This document shows positions 16,261-25,286 of a stretch of 64,000 bases of DNA, one piece after another. This DNA is from Ardenticatenaceae bacterium (GTDB lineage: Bacteria > Chloroflexota > Anaerolineae > Promineifilales > Promineifilaceae). The DNA lies in assembly GCA_020634315.1 (NCBI GenBank), contig JACKBV010000015.1, positions 1 to 64,000 of the forward strand, read 5' to 3'. Under the pieces are notes generated by a model that worked only from the letters and a program-made list of their open reading frames with translations, searched no databases and had not been told where the DNA came from. Every line of letters starts with the position of its first letter. The stretch's first letter is position 1. The position numbers and the translations under genes were made by a program.

Positions 16261-16878
16261 ATGGAGATGTTGTTAAACCAGCTGTCATCGCAAACAGGGA
16301 ACAGCAGGGCTAATTATGAGGTAGCAGCCCAATGCCTGCAAGATAAAACGCTGCTTGCAGGAATCATTGAAGGGACAGTAAATCGTGACAACGACATTGT
16401 CATCGACTGTGCAGAGGTGCTCACAGAAATAGCAAAGGTGCAACCAGTGTGGATAGCGCCGTACGGGCATCTGCTGCCAGGATTATTGAACAACAAGAAT
16501 AATAGAGCACGTTGGGAAGCAATGCACTGTTTCGCATTGATTGCCGAATATATTCCTGAGATAATCGAGCCGATGCTAGATAAATTGATGGAGATCGTCG
16601 AAAAAGACAAGAGCGTCATTGTCAGGGATTACGCGGTTGATACGGTCGGCAACTATAGCAAAACGAGTGAAACGGCAGCAGAAAAGGCGTATCCGATATT
16701 AGAACGGTCGGCACAGGTGTGGGAGGGGAGACATGCAAAGCAAGCCTTAGAGGGCTTAGGCAACGTAGCAGCCATACTGCCGGGGAAGAAGCGTGAAGTA
16801 CAGCGGATAGCTGAGGAGAATCTGGAGCATAAAAAAGGGGTTGTGCGAAAGATAGCGAAGAAACTGGCGCATGGGTAA
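16261..16878 (+). CDS. HEAT-repeat protein
   Basis: 205 residues, almost wholly helical, with HEAT-like pairs: AEVLTEIAKVQPVWIAPYG, RWEAMHCFALIAEYIPEII and VRDYAVDTVGNYSK. It ends in a basic helix (KKGVVRKIAKKLAHG). Such solenoids are protein-interaction scaffolds and include DNA glycosylase-like and signalling proteins. No active-site residues are identifiable. GGAAAG lies about 8 bases before the ATG. Located directly after an attC-like site, it may be the next cassette. Confidence 0.6.
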   Translation: MEMLLNQLSSQTGNSRANYEVAAQCLQDKTLLAGIIEGTVNRDNDIVIDCAEVLTEIAKVQPVWIAPYGHLLPGLLNNKNNRARWEAMHCFALIAEYIPEIIEPMLDKLMEIVEKDKSVIVRDYAVDTVGNYSKTSETAAEKAYPILERSAQVWEGRHAKQALEGLGNVAAILPGKKREVQRIAEENLEHKKGVVRKIAKKLAHG

Positions 16879-17000
16879 GAATGGGGTATGGAGCAAATTT
16901 TCGGATTGCTGCAACGGGGTAGCAAATGGCATCAAATAATTTTATACAGCAATATTTACTTTGTTTCCGCTTACCTTCTACCGTAGCAGGAGTGTGAACT

Positions 17001-17516
17001 GTGACAAAAATGGTGTCCTCTCGTTGGCAAAAACAGAACATGCACCTACGGAAAATTGTTTGGGCTGTCTCAGCGGCAGCTTCTATCTTGTTGGTAATTT
17101 TGTTGTTGTCGCTCAGGGTTCTTGAGATAGAAGCGGCGGGTCTACTGTTCCTGGCTGTTTTTATCATCATGAGAGTGTCATTGGCATTCATTCTCAAGAA
17201 TCGTTTTGCCAATTCGATGGTACGCATCTTGAAATTCGACTACAAGGAAATTGAACGCGACTTTCGAACCGTGTTTAAGAACAAATACATTCGTTTTTAC
17301 CGAAAATCGGAAGATGATGCCTATCGTTACGAATTTCCTGGGCACAGTCTAAGTATGACGGTGCAGCCTTATTGGCTGTCTAGTGACATGACTCTACAGC
17401 CAGCCACGTTAGTGACCCTTCGTGTACTGAATGCTAAAAACACAGCATTTGCCGAAATGTTAGCCGATTCGATTGACGAAATGGTCGATCAGCGAGCTAA
17501 CAGCCAGAAAGCGTGA
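17001..17516 (+). CDS. Hypothetical membrane protein with two N-terminal helices
   Basis: 171 residues from GTG 17001, with CAGGAG about 9 bases before it. Two hydrophobic spans (about 20-40, VWAVSAAASILLVILLL, and 45-65, AGLLFLAVFIIMRVSLAFIL) are followed by a soluble domain of about 100 residues. The arrangement resembles small PH-like or YcxB-like membrane proteins, but I cannot assign a family. No attC-like site separates it from its neighbours. Confidence 0.5.
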   Translation: MTKMVSSRWQKQNMHLRKIVWAVSAAASILLVILLLSLRVLEIEAAGLLFLAVFIIMRVSLAFILKNRFANSMVRILKFDYKEIERDFRTVFKNKYIRFYRKSEDDAYRYEFPGHSLSMTVQPYWLSSDMTLQPATLVTLRVLNAKNTAFAEMLADSIDEMVDQRANSQKA

Positions 17517-17664
17517 CGCCAACAGTTATAGAAACAAGAATACATACAAACCTGGCTCGTTTGTCCCTCATCAAATCGCGGTGCGTACTCATTTGCATAC
17601 AAATGTCACTCTAGATGATTTTATGGGTGTTATTCGAGCAGGGATGTGTCATAACCACATTGAA

Positions 17665-18426
17665 ATGAAATCTAAAAAATATTCCGTACATTTGTTCGCC
17701 GTCTTACTGGCATTACTCATAACTTCTATTGCCTTGAACTTTTACCTGTTCGGTTTCAGCAAGCAATATTATCTGCAACTTAATGGGACACGTCTCGACC
17801 CATTAGGGCTTGATTCTTTTTCAAGTGAAATGAGGCAACAAGGTGAATCGGATACTGGAGCCATCTTTGTGGTGTTTTTTGGCGATTCAAGAGCGGCTGA
17901 ATGGCCTGCCCCATCTCTCGATGGCTTTGAATTTGCTAATCGTGGGATTGGGGCACAAACGTCAAGCCAGGTTATGCAGCGCTATGATGCACATATCACG
18001 CCATTGAACCCAGATGTGCTAGTTGTGCAAGTGTGCATTAATGACATTAAGACAATCCCTCTGTTTCCAGAAAGGAAATCAGCGATTATTGCCACATGCA
18101 AAGAGAATATTGAGCAAATTGTTGAGAAAGCCCATGACCACGGGGTTTTAGTGATGTTAAGTACAGTTTTCCCGACTGATAAATTCCCTCTGGAGAGGCG
18201 CATTTTCTGGTCTGAAGATATTCCAGTGGCAATAGATGAGGTAAATTCGTTTATTAAATCGTTGGAAAGCGAGCAAGTCATTATTTTTGATGCTTTTGCT
18301 GTACTTGCTGATGAAGATGGGCAATTAGCGGAGGAATACGGCCGCGATGAATTGCATTTGAATCCGGCAGGTTACAGGGCCGTTAATCAAGCGTTTGAAA
18401 AACTGCTGAGATCATTTGCAGATTGA
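17665..18426 (+). CDS. Membrane-anchored SGNH/GDSL-family hydrolase
   Basis: 253 residues from ATG 17665 (earlier in-frame starts exist and none has a clear ribosome site). One N-terminal signal anchor (FAVLLALLITSIALNFYLF) precedes an SGNH fold: block I FFGDSRAAEW (Ser nucleophile), block II NRGIGAQT (Gly), block III QVCINDIK (Asn) and block V DELHLNPAGY (Asp-His). These enzymes are esterases or acyl hydrolases, often acting on surface polysaccharide. The adjacent polysaccharide genes at 18.4-22.7 kb fit, but they are on the other strand. Confidence 0.8.
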   Translation: MKSKKYSVHLFAVLLALLITSIALNFYLFGFSKQYYLQLNGTRLDPLGLDSFSSEMRQQGESDTGAIFVVFFGDSRAAEWPAPSLDGFEFANRGIGAQTSSQVMQRYDAHITPLNPDVLVVQVCINDIKTIPLFPERKSAIIATCKENIEQIVEKAHDHGVLVMLSTVFPTDKFPLERRIFWSEDIPVAIDEVNSFIKSLESEQVIIFDAFAVLADEDGQLAEEYGRDELHLNPAGYRAVNQAFEKLLRSFAD

Positions 18427-18466
18427 TGCGTTTTGGGTGGATAGGGTTTATGTTTATGCAATGGTG

Positions 18467-19612
18467 TCAGGCAGGGAGAAAGCGTTTGTATATTTGCAGT
18501 AATTGTTGCGCTGATTTTTGCCAGGTGAATTGGCGAGCCTGACGAAATCCGGCCGCGACGAGGCGCGTGCGCTGCGCGGGGTCTTGCAGCAAACTGCGCA
18601 TGGTGGCTGTCCAGGCTGTTTCGTCGTGTGGGGAAAGCTGCACGGCCGCTTCTCCGGCTACTTCTGGCAAACTGGAGGCGTTTGAGGTGAGTACCGGCAC
18701 GCCACATCCCATTGCTTCGAGCAGGGGCAGGCCAAAGCCTTCATAAAGGCTGGGGAAGGCGAAGAGGCTGGCACCACTGTACAGGGCGGGCAGGTCATCG
18801 TCATCGACAAAGCCGATAAAACGAACACGGCCGTTTACCCCCTGCCGCTCTATCTCAGCCATCATCTCCTCATACAGCCACCCCTTTCCCCCGGCAATAA
18901 ACAAATTGTGTGGCAGTTCTGCGGCCAACGGCGCGAAAGCGCGAATTAACATCTGGTAATTTTTGCGCGGCTGGATGGTACCAACGCTGACGATGTAGGG
19001 TTGTTCGCCCAAATCGTATTTGGCGCGTACGGCCGTTATTTCATCCGGCGACTGCACTGGACGGAAACGGCCGTCTACGCCACTGTACAACACCGTAATT
19101 TTCGCCTCCGGCACATGCCAAATACGCACCAAATCCTGCTTCGTCGCCTCCGAATCAGCCAGGATATGCGTCGCTCGCGCCACCGACCAGGGCACAACGG
19201 TATTCAAATAGTTAATCAGCGCCGGTGTAAAAACATGCGGATAGTGCGCAAACGACAAATCATGAACCGTCAGCAGCGTCGGCACATTCCCGCGCACCGG
19301 TGGCAGCACAAAATCAGGCGAATGAAACAGACCCAATTCCCCCGTCACCCACTGCACCGGCAGCGGCAATCGCAGCCGATACCACAAACGGTACAACCAG
19401 CGCTCATCCAACGGCGCAGCGCGATGGCGAATGTGTGCCCCCACCGGCAGCGGATTTGCCACCGGCAGCACAGCCGGTGGTTTCGCCGAAAACAAAACAT
19501 ATTGATACGGCTCCGCTTCACGGGCCAAAGCACGCACCAACTCACGCGTATAACGGCCGATTCCCGCGCCCTGCACCACGGCAGATGTCACATCAATGCC
19601 AATTCGCGTCAT
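18467..19612 (-). CDS. GT4-family glycosyltransferase
   Basis: 381 residues, GT-B fold. It starts MTRIGIDVTSAVVQGAGIGRYT, a glycine-rich N-terminal pattern of family 4 transferases. The C-terminal half has SVGTIQPRKNY near 205 and the nucleotide-sugar motif FPSLYEGFGLPLLEAMGCGVPVL (cut here as EGFGLPLLEAM) with the EX7E glutamates near 300. It transfers a sugar, often mannose-like, from an NDP donor to a glycan or lipid intermediate. It overlaps the upstream gtrA-like stop by 4 bases (ATGA), so the two are coupled in a surface polysaccharide operon. Confidence 0.88.
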   Translation of the reverse strand: MTRIGIDVTSAVVQGAGIGRYTRELVRALAREAEPYQYVLFSAKPPAVLPVANPLPVGAHIRHRAAPLDERWLYRLWYRLRLPLPVQWVTGELGLFHSPDFVLPPVRGNVPTLLTVHDLSFAHYPHVFTPALINYLNTVVPWSVARATHILADSEATKQDLVRIWHVPEAKITVLYSGVDGRFRPVQSPDEITAVRAKYDLGEQPYIVSVGTIQPRKNYQMLIRAFAPLAAELPHNLFIAGGKGWLYEEMMAEIERQGVNGRVRFIGFVDDDDLPALYSGASLFAFPSLYEGFGLPLLEAMGCGVPVLTSNASSLPEVAGEAAVQLSPHDETAWTATMRSLLQDPAQRTRLVAAGFRQARQFTWQKSAQQLLQIYKRFLPA

Positions 19613-20076
19613 GATTCTACGTCGTTATAAGTCCAGTAGCGATTGATAAAGAAATTCCAAAACAGCACAACAATCGTCGCGACTATTTTGGCCGGAATAT
19701 ACCCACGAATTGACAAATCCCAATTCGCCAGCAAGTCATCAAAAACACCTTCCAAGGAAACCAAAATCAAATTATTGATGACCAGACCAATGATGCTGAC
19801 AACGGCAAACTGCCCCAACTGCGACATCAGCGGCTTAGAACGCGAATCAGGGTACGTCCAATAACGGTTAAACGTGAAATTACTGACCACCGCTGCCGTA
19901 AACGAAATCGTATTGGCAACAATCGTCGCTAAAGGAGTCAACTCTTTAAGCAGTGTCAACGTGCCAAAATCGACCACAAAACCAATGGTGCCCACCACCA
20001 GAAATTTGAAAAATCGCTCGGCTTCTTTGGGGTTCATGCCAAAGCGGCCGGCCAGGGTTGCAAAAACAGAAATCAT
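19609..20076 (-). CDS. GtrA-family membrane protein
   Basis: 155 residues with four transmembrane helices and the GtrA signatures FFKFLVVGTIGFVVDFG, FNRYWTY (first half) and FFINRYWTYND (end). GtrA proteins are thought to flip undecaprenyl-phosphate-linked glucose or to assist glycan export. The start at 20076 has AGAGGA 7 bases upstream; an ATG at 20115 lacks one. It is coupled to the GT4 gene downstream. Confidence 0.88.
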   Translation of the reverse strand: MISVFATLAGRFGMNPKEAERFFKFLVVGTIGFVVDFGTLTLLKELTPLATIVANTISFTAAVVSNFTFNRYWTYPDSRSKPLMSQLGQFAVVSIIGLVINNLILVSLEGVFDDLLANWDLSIRGYIPAKIVATIVVLFWNFFINRYWTYNDVES

Positions 20077-20195
20077 ATTTATTCCTCTAACATGGTTCTT
20101 TTTTTGGGGGGGCATGTTGCGTATTACGTCAGGTCAATATGTAACAAACCTGGACCCCGCGAAATGCGAAAGACCGGTAAAAAACAGCGTCTCTC

Positions 20196-21706
20196 TTATG
20201 AATGGCTTGCCTCGGTTCCCCACAAAATTTGTTGCAGCCCCAACAGCACACCCAGATGCACATAGATGTTGTTGACGTATAACTTATCAACCAGGTGGTG
20301 AACGGTGAGCGCCGTCCAGACGGCTAGCAAACCGAGGGCAATGCCTCGTTCCGGCCATTCTAATCGTTGTAAAAGCAGTATATTTTGCCAGAAAACGGCC
20401 GTCCAGAACAGACAATAGGCCAAAAATCCCAACACGCCAACTTCGGCCAACAAGTTGAGGTAATAGTTGTGGGCATGTCCCAAGGCATCAGCCCAATTGA
20501 TGAGGCGATAATCAGGGTAAGCGGCCTCATAATTGCCAAAACCAACGCCCAGCCAGACATGATCTCGCGCCATGCCCAATGCCGCCTGCCAATGCGCCAG
20601 ACGCTCTAGCACAGCATAATTGTCGTTGGTGATGTCAATGCCGCGCACATCATCAAAGCGCAAATCATCGCTAAAGCTGCTGGTGACGCGCTCCACAATG
20701 CTCGTTGGCAGCCGATTAAAATAGATACCCACGCCGAGCACGGCCACTGCCGCCACGCCAACAATCAGCGCCAGGCCAATTCCATGCCATCGTTTTTGCG
20801 GAAAGAAGAGCACAAGAACGGCCGTTCCCGCCACCGCCCCCAACCATGCCCCTCGACTCCACGAAGCCACCAGCCCCACACCAGTCAGCACCACCACAAC
20901 CGCCAGGACAAGAGACAACGGACGCCAAACCAACCCCCATCTCCCACCCTCTTCTCTCCTCTCTCCTCCCTCTTCCCTCTTCTCTCCTCCCTCTTCTCCC
21001 TCTTCACACTCCCCGCCAACGCCCCCAACACCAGCAGCAGCGTCAAATTCATAAAGCCGCCAAACGGATTCGGCTGCATAAATGTGCCAAAAGCGCGATA
21101 AAAACGGCCAAGCACCAAAAAATGCTCCGGGCCATCGCCACGCAAGCCAAACTGCCAGATGCCCAACATCGCCTGCGTCACACCCGCCAGACACAGCGCC
21201 CCCAACAGGTACCAATGCGCCTGCCGCAGCCGCGACGCCTCATCGATAACCAAAAGCAGCACCAGAGCAATTTCCCCCCATTTCAGCAATTCGCGCAGAC
21301 CAGCGGTAAAAGAAGGCGCAGCCAAGAGGCTGAGCAAAGCAACATAGGCAAATAAACTCAGGGGCAGCAGCAGCGGTGTACGGGGAATGGTTAAACGCCG
21401 GTCACGCAGTCCACGCGCCAACCAGGCAGCTAATGTTAGCAGCAGCAATACTTGTCCGCTGTCCAGCGGCGTGGGGCCTAAAAACAAGGCTTCCCACGCG
21501 CCCAGTGGCCCTAACAGCAGGGTGACGGCCAGACCAATGAGCGGCTGAATGAAGGTGAGCAGGAAAACGGCCGTTCCGCCCACCAGCAATGCCCCCTGCA
21601 CAGGCGACAACCGGGCCAAAACCAATCCCAACAACACCGCGATCAGGAATGGCAACCAACCCCCAAACTGCTGTTTGATGTGCGCTACAGCTAATTTCAC
21701 AGGCAA
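20196..21706 (-). pseudogene. O-antigen ligase/polymerase (Wzy-like), frameshifted in a GA-rich tract
   Basis: Two frames together make one multi-span membrane protein of about 500 residues. The first frame (21706 to about 20945) has roughly seven helices, ending GGFMNLTLLLVLGALAGSVKREKR. The second continues with RPLSLVLAVVVVLTGVGL, ASWSRGAWLG and a Wzy_C/O-antigen ligase core LGVGFGNYEAAYPDYR...AHNYYLNLLAEVGVLG to 20196. The break falls inside a Glu/Lys/Arg/Gly-rich stretch encoded by a GA-rich repeat (20947-21005). Either the repeat length varies in the population (switching the gene on and off), the gene is dead, or the indel is an assembly error. In an operon-like array with gtrA and the GT4 gene. 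Confidence 0.75.
20947..21005. repeat. Low-complexity CT/GA tract with a 28-base direct repeat
   Basis: A run of C and T (G and A on the coding strand) in which the 15-mer CCCTCTTCTCTCCTC occurs at 20947 and again at 20975, followed by further CCCTCTTC partial units. It lies in the coding region of the Wzy-like gene and coincides with its frameshift, so unit gain or loss would change the frame. Confidence 0.85.
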
Positions 21707-21790
21707 CGATACACCGAACTAAAAACGGAAACGGCCGTAACCCATCCAGCACTTTCCGCTAACAGGTTACGGCCACTTACAATCCAATCC

Positions 21791-22732
21791 TTACACACGA
21801 TTGCGGAAATAATCGACCGTCTGCTGCAATCCCTCAGCCAGATTCACCGTCGGCTCCCATCCCAGCACCCGCTTCGCCTTGCTGATATCCGGGCGGCGCA
21901 CCTTCGGATCATCCGTGAAGCGATCATCCCCCGGCTCCACAAACACAATGTCCGATTTGCTGCCAGCAATCTCCACCACCGCTTCCGCAAACTCCAAAAT
22001 GCTCATTTCCACCGGATTACCAATATTCACCGGCAATTTTTCCGCAGAAAAGAGCAGGCGGTAAATCCCCTCAACCAGGTCCGTGTAATATTGGAAAGAG
22101 CGCGTTTGTTTGCCATTTCCATAGACGGTTATGGGCTGGCCTTTCAACGCCTGCGCGATGAAATTAGGCACAACACGCCCATCATTTAAGCGCATGCGTG
22201 GGCCATAGGTGTTGAAGATGCGCACAATGCGCGTTTCCAGGCCATGATACCGTTGGTAAGCCAACGTCATTGCTTCGGCAAAACGTTTTGCCTCGTCATA
22301 CACGCCGCGCGGGCCAATCGGATTAACATTCCCCCAATAATCCTCCGGCTGCGGGTTTATTTCCGGGTCGCCGTACACTTCCGATGTAGAAGCCAACAAA
22401 TAGCGAGCATTTTTCGCTTTCGCCAAACCAAGCGTGTTGTGCGTGCCCAACGATCCTACTTTTAAGGTGGGAATAGGATGTGCCAGATAATCATTTGGGC
22501 TGGCAGGCGAGGCAAAATGCAGCACAGCATCCAACGACCCTGGCACATAAATGTAATTGCTCACATCATGTTTAATAAAGCTAAACCGCTCATGCCCGAA
22601 TAAATGGGCCAGGTTATCCATATTACCTGTGATGAGATTATCCATTCCCACCACAGTGTGTCCTTCCTGAATAAAACGATCACTTAAATGTGATCCTAAG
22701 AAGCCGGCGGCTCCGGTAATCAATACGCGCAT
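21791..22732 (-). CDS. UDP-glucuronate decarboxylase (UDP-xylose synthase-like)
   Basis: Extended SDR enzyme of 313 residues. The NAD-binding motif VLITGAAGFLGSHL is at 3-16. LLASTSEVYGDP and the catalytic YDEAKRFAE (Tyr-x3-Lys) follow, then RIFNTYGPRMRLNDGRVVPNF. The phrase NPIGPRGVYDEAKRFAE is characteristic of the UXS group, which makes UDP-xylose from UDP-glucuronate for surface glycans. The start at 22732 has AGGAGG 4 bases before it. It belongs with the polysaccharide genes at 18.4-21.7 kb. Confidence 0.9.
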   Translation of the reverse strand: MRVLITGAAGFLGSHLSDRFIQEGHTVVGMDNLITGNMDNLAHLFGHERFSFIKHDVSNYIYVPGSLDAVLHFASPASPNDYLAHPIPTLKVGSLGTHNTLGLAKAKNARYLLASTSEVYGDPEINPQPEDYWGNVNPIGPRGVYDEAKRFAEAMTLAYQRYHGLETRIVRIFNTYGPRMRLNDGRVVPNFIAQALKGQPITVYGNGKQTRSFQYYTDLVEGIYRLLFSAEKLPVNIGNPVEMSILEFAEAVVEIAGSKSDIVFVEPGDDRFTDDPKVRRPDISKAKRVLGWEPTVNLAEGLQQTVDYFRNRV

Positions 22733-22751
22733 CTTGCCTCCTTCAAAAATA

Positions 22752-22808
22752 GCCTCCCGGAGGTTCATCTCATGCGGCGAGCCTACCATTGACAACCTCC
22801 GGGAGGTT
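22752..22808. repeat. Pair of oppositely oriented palindromes
   Basis: GCCTCCCGGAGGTT (22752-22765) and AACCTCCGGGAGGTT (22794-22808) are each near-perfect palindromes and inverted copies of one another, 28 bases apart, upstream of the UDP-glucuronate decarboxylase. This is REP-like in form and may fold as a cruciform. A related AGCCTCCGCGAGGCT occurs at 43804. The rest of the gap to 23085 shows only a TATACT box near 23052 before fni. Confidence 0.65.
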
Positions 22809-23085
22809 GGTTTTCATGCATGGTGGTCGGCAGCCGCCGGTGAAGTCTCCTCTAAGCTTTGCTAAATCACATAATTTCGCCTATTGTATCGTAGCCCACC
22901 AGATTTAGCCTACCCGAAGCACCATCCGTACATAAAACGTCATAAACTCGTTACCTACCACGAGCAGCAAACCTTCACAAATCGACGATAATCGGTCGCA
23001 GTTTACCAATTCCCACCCCGCCCCCACTCGCAAATCACCTATCATCACGGTATACTTTTGCCTATCAACGCACACGGAGTTAAGT

Positions 23086-24156
23086 ATGCTTGCAAATGAA
23101 GCGCCACAGCAAGAAATAACTTCAGCTACGCCGGACACAGAACAACGCAAAGCAGACCACATTCGCATCAACCTTGAAGAGGATGTCGCCTTTCGCAAGC
23201 TGACAACCGGCTTAGAGAATTATTTTTTCCTGCATCAGGCATTGCCAGAATTGGATCTGGCACAAATTGATACACGGACGACAATTTTTGGGAAGGAACT
23301 GCAACGGCCGTTACTCATTTCCTCCATGACCGGGGGCACGGCCCGCGCCCGCACCATCAACCTCATCCTCGCCGAAGCAGCACAAAGTGCCGGCATGGCG
23401 ATGGGGCTTGGCTCCATGCGTGCCGCCATCGAAGACCCCGCCCTCGCCGACACTTACCAGGTACGTCAGGTCGCGCCAGACATTCCCCTTTTCGCCAATT
23501 TGGGAGCGGTACAGCTCAATTACGGCTACGGCCTGGACGAATGTCGCCGCGCCGTAGACATGATCGAAGCCGATGCCCTCATCCTGCACTTCAACGCGCT
23601 GCAAGAGGCGGTACAACCTGAAGGAGACGGCAACTTCGCCGGACTGTATGCCAAAATCGAGGCGATTTGCCGCGACTTGTCCGTGCCGGTCATTGCCAAA
23701 GAGGTTGGTTGGGGCTTTGCCGAAGCGACCGCACGCCGCCTGGCCGATGTCGGCATTGCGGCCATCGACGTTGCTGGCGCCGGGGGCACATCCTGGAGCC
23801 AGGTGGAAATGTATCGCGCTCCCACGCCGCGCCTGGCACGCGTGGCCGGGGCATTTGTAGATTGGGGCATCCCAACGGCCGTTTCCATCCAACAATGTCG
23901 CCGCGCCACCGCCACCCTGCCTATCTTCGCCAGCGGCGGCATCAAAAACGGCATCGACGTCGCCAAGTGCATCGCCCTGGGCGCCAACATAGCCGGGCTG
24001 GCGGGCGATTTCCTCCGCGCGGCTGACAAAAGCGGCGTGGCTGGCGTCATCGAGCTGGCCGAAACCATCACCGACGAACTACGCGTCGCCATGTTTTGCA
24101 GCGGCGCAGCCAATTTGCATGCGCTGTCACAAACACCACTCTACACCCAATTTTAA
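23086..24156 (+). CDS. fni: Type 2 isopentenyl-diphosphate delta-isomerase
   Basis: FMN- and NADPH-dependent enzyme interconverting isopentenyl and dimethylallyl diphosphate; 356 residues, usual length. Motifs: RKADHIRINLEEDV, the flavin-site LLISSMTGGTARA near 85, GLGSMRAAIEDP, HFNALQEAVQPEGDGNF near 170, KEVGWGF, DVAGAGGTSW near 225, and FASGGIKNGIDVAKCIALGA near 285. CGGAG lies 6 bases before the ATG. It is 3 bases upstream of a prenyl synthase gene, so one transcript supplies and polymerises C5 units. Confidence 0.95.
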   Translation: MLANEAPQQEITSATPDTEQRKADHIRINLEEDVAFRKLTTGLENYFFLHQALPELDLAQIDTRTTIFGKELQRPLLISSMTGGTARARTINLILAEAAQSAGMAMGLGSMRAAIEDPALADTYQVRQVAPDIPLFANLGAVQLNYGYGLDECRRAVDMIEADALILHFNALQEAVQPEGDGNFAGLYAKIEAICRDLSVPVIAKEVGWGFAEATARRLADVGIAAIDVAGAGGTSWSQVEMYRAPTPRLARVAGAFVDWGIPTAVSIQQCRRATATLPIFASGGIKNGIDVAKCIALGANIAGLAGDFLRAADKSGVAGVIELAETITDELRVAMFCSGAANLHALSQTPLYTQF

Positions 24157-24159
24157 GAG

Positions 24160-25191
24160 ATGATGATGAAAAGCGAACTCGACATACGCTCACAAGAAAT
24201 GTTACCCGCCGTTGAAGCAGAAATGCGTGCCGTTCTCAAGGCAAACAACGGCACGCCCGACCTGTTTTATGGCATGATGCACTACCACATGGGCTGGGCT
24301 GACGCCAATTTACAACCAGCGCACGTCCATGCTGGCAAACGGATTCGCCCCTTGCTCTGCCTCCTCGTTTGTCAGGCGGCAGGCGGAGATTGGCAGCAGG
24401 CCGTGCCAGCGGCCGCCGCGATTGAAATCCTGCACAACTTCACGCTCATTCACGATGACATCGAAGACGTCAGCCCCACGCGCCGTGGCCGCGATACGGT
24501 CTGGCAGTTATGGGGCGTGCCGCAGGCAATCAACAGCGGCGATGCCATGTTTGCTTTGGCACATCTGGCATTGGTGCGCTTGTTAGAGCGGGGTGTGGAA
24601 GCGCCGATTGTCGTGGAAGCGCTGCGCCGCTTCGATGAAACTTGTTTGCGCCTGACGCAAGGTCAATATGCAGACATGGATTTCGAAAAACGGGATACGG
24701 TGAGTGTGGCTGATTATATTGAGATGATTACGGGGAAAACGGCCGTTCTCGTCTCTTATTCTGCCGCAGTCGGTGCGCTCATTGCTGGGGCTGATTCGCG
24801 TACCATCAATCATTATGCGCAATATGGCCTCGAATTGGGGCTTGCCTTCCAGGTCATCGATGACATTCTCGGCATTTGGGGCGACGAAAAGCGCACTGGC
24901 AAATCGGCCGCGACCGACATCATCACGCGCAAAAAGACCATGCCCGTCCTTGACGGACTATCCAGAAGTACGGCATTGCAAGAGCTGTACAGCGACGACA
25001 CACCCAATGACGACTTTGTGCCCCGTGTCATCGCCATTTTAGACGAAGTTGGTTCGCACGAATTTGCTGCCAGCAAAGCGACGACCCATTCAGAAAACGC
25101 ATTGCAACATCTGCACGCAGCCAATCCTGTTGGCGAAGCAGCCCAAGCCCTGAACCAACTTACGGCCACGCTGCTTCACCGCGATTTCTAA
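24160..25191 (+). CDS. Polyprenyl diphosphate synthase (FPP/GGPP type)
   Basis: 343 residues of the trans-isoprenyl diphosphate synthase family. First aspartate-rich motif in LIHDDIEDVSPTRRGRDT near 103. The upstream HAGKRIRPLLCLLVCQAAGG includes the substrate-binding Lys-Arg. The second motif is FQVIDDILGIWGDEKRTGK near 228. Residues upstream of the first DDxxD suggest a medium-chain product (C15-C20) but cannot fix chain length. It starts 3 bases after fni and is followed by a strong terminator. Confidence 0.92.
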   Translation: MMMKSELDIRSQEMLPAVEAEMRAVLKANNGTPDLFYGMMHYHMGWADANLQPAHVHAGKRIRPLLCLLVCQAAGGDWQQAVPAAAAIEILHNFTLIHDDIEDVSPTRRGRDTVWQLWGVPQAINSGDAMFALAHLALVRLLERGVEAPIVVEALRRFDETCLRLTQGQYADMDFEKRDTVSVADYIEMITGKTAVLVSYSAAVGALIAGADSRTINHYAQYGLELGLAFQVIDDILGIWGDEKRTGKSAATDIITRKKTMPVLDGLSRSTALQELYSDDTPNDDFVPRVIAILDEVGSHEFAASKATTHSENALQHLHAANPVGEAAQALNQLTATLLHRDF

Positions 25192-25229
25192 CACACCACA
25201 AACCAAATAACCGCAAACCTACAACAAAA

Positions 25230-25260
25230 AAGCCCGGTGGTTTTGATTCCCACCGGGCTT
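25230..25260. terminator. Bidirectional intrinsic terminator between the prenyl synthase gene and rpoC
   Basis: Perfect 11-base stem AAGCCCGGTGG / CCACCGGGCTT with a 9-base loop, flanked by A-run on the left and TTTTCTTC on the right. It therefore works for both convergent genes, plus-strand prenyl synthase and minus-strand rpoC. Confidence 0.95.
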
Positions 25261-25286
25261 TTCTTCAAATTACGCTCTAACGAACA

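Noticed and set aside
16622..17227. Minus-strand open frame of 201 codons
   Set aside because: Overlaps the HEAT-repeat gene and the membrane-protein gene at 17001, opposite to all neighbours, Ser/Pro/Cys-rich and without a ribosome site.
22905..23198. Minus-strand frame of 97 codons upstream of fni
   Set aside because: Runs antisense into the fni coding region and would cover its likely promoter; no recognisable product.
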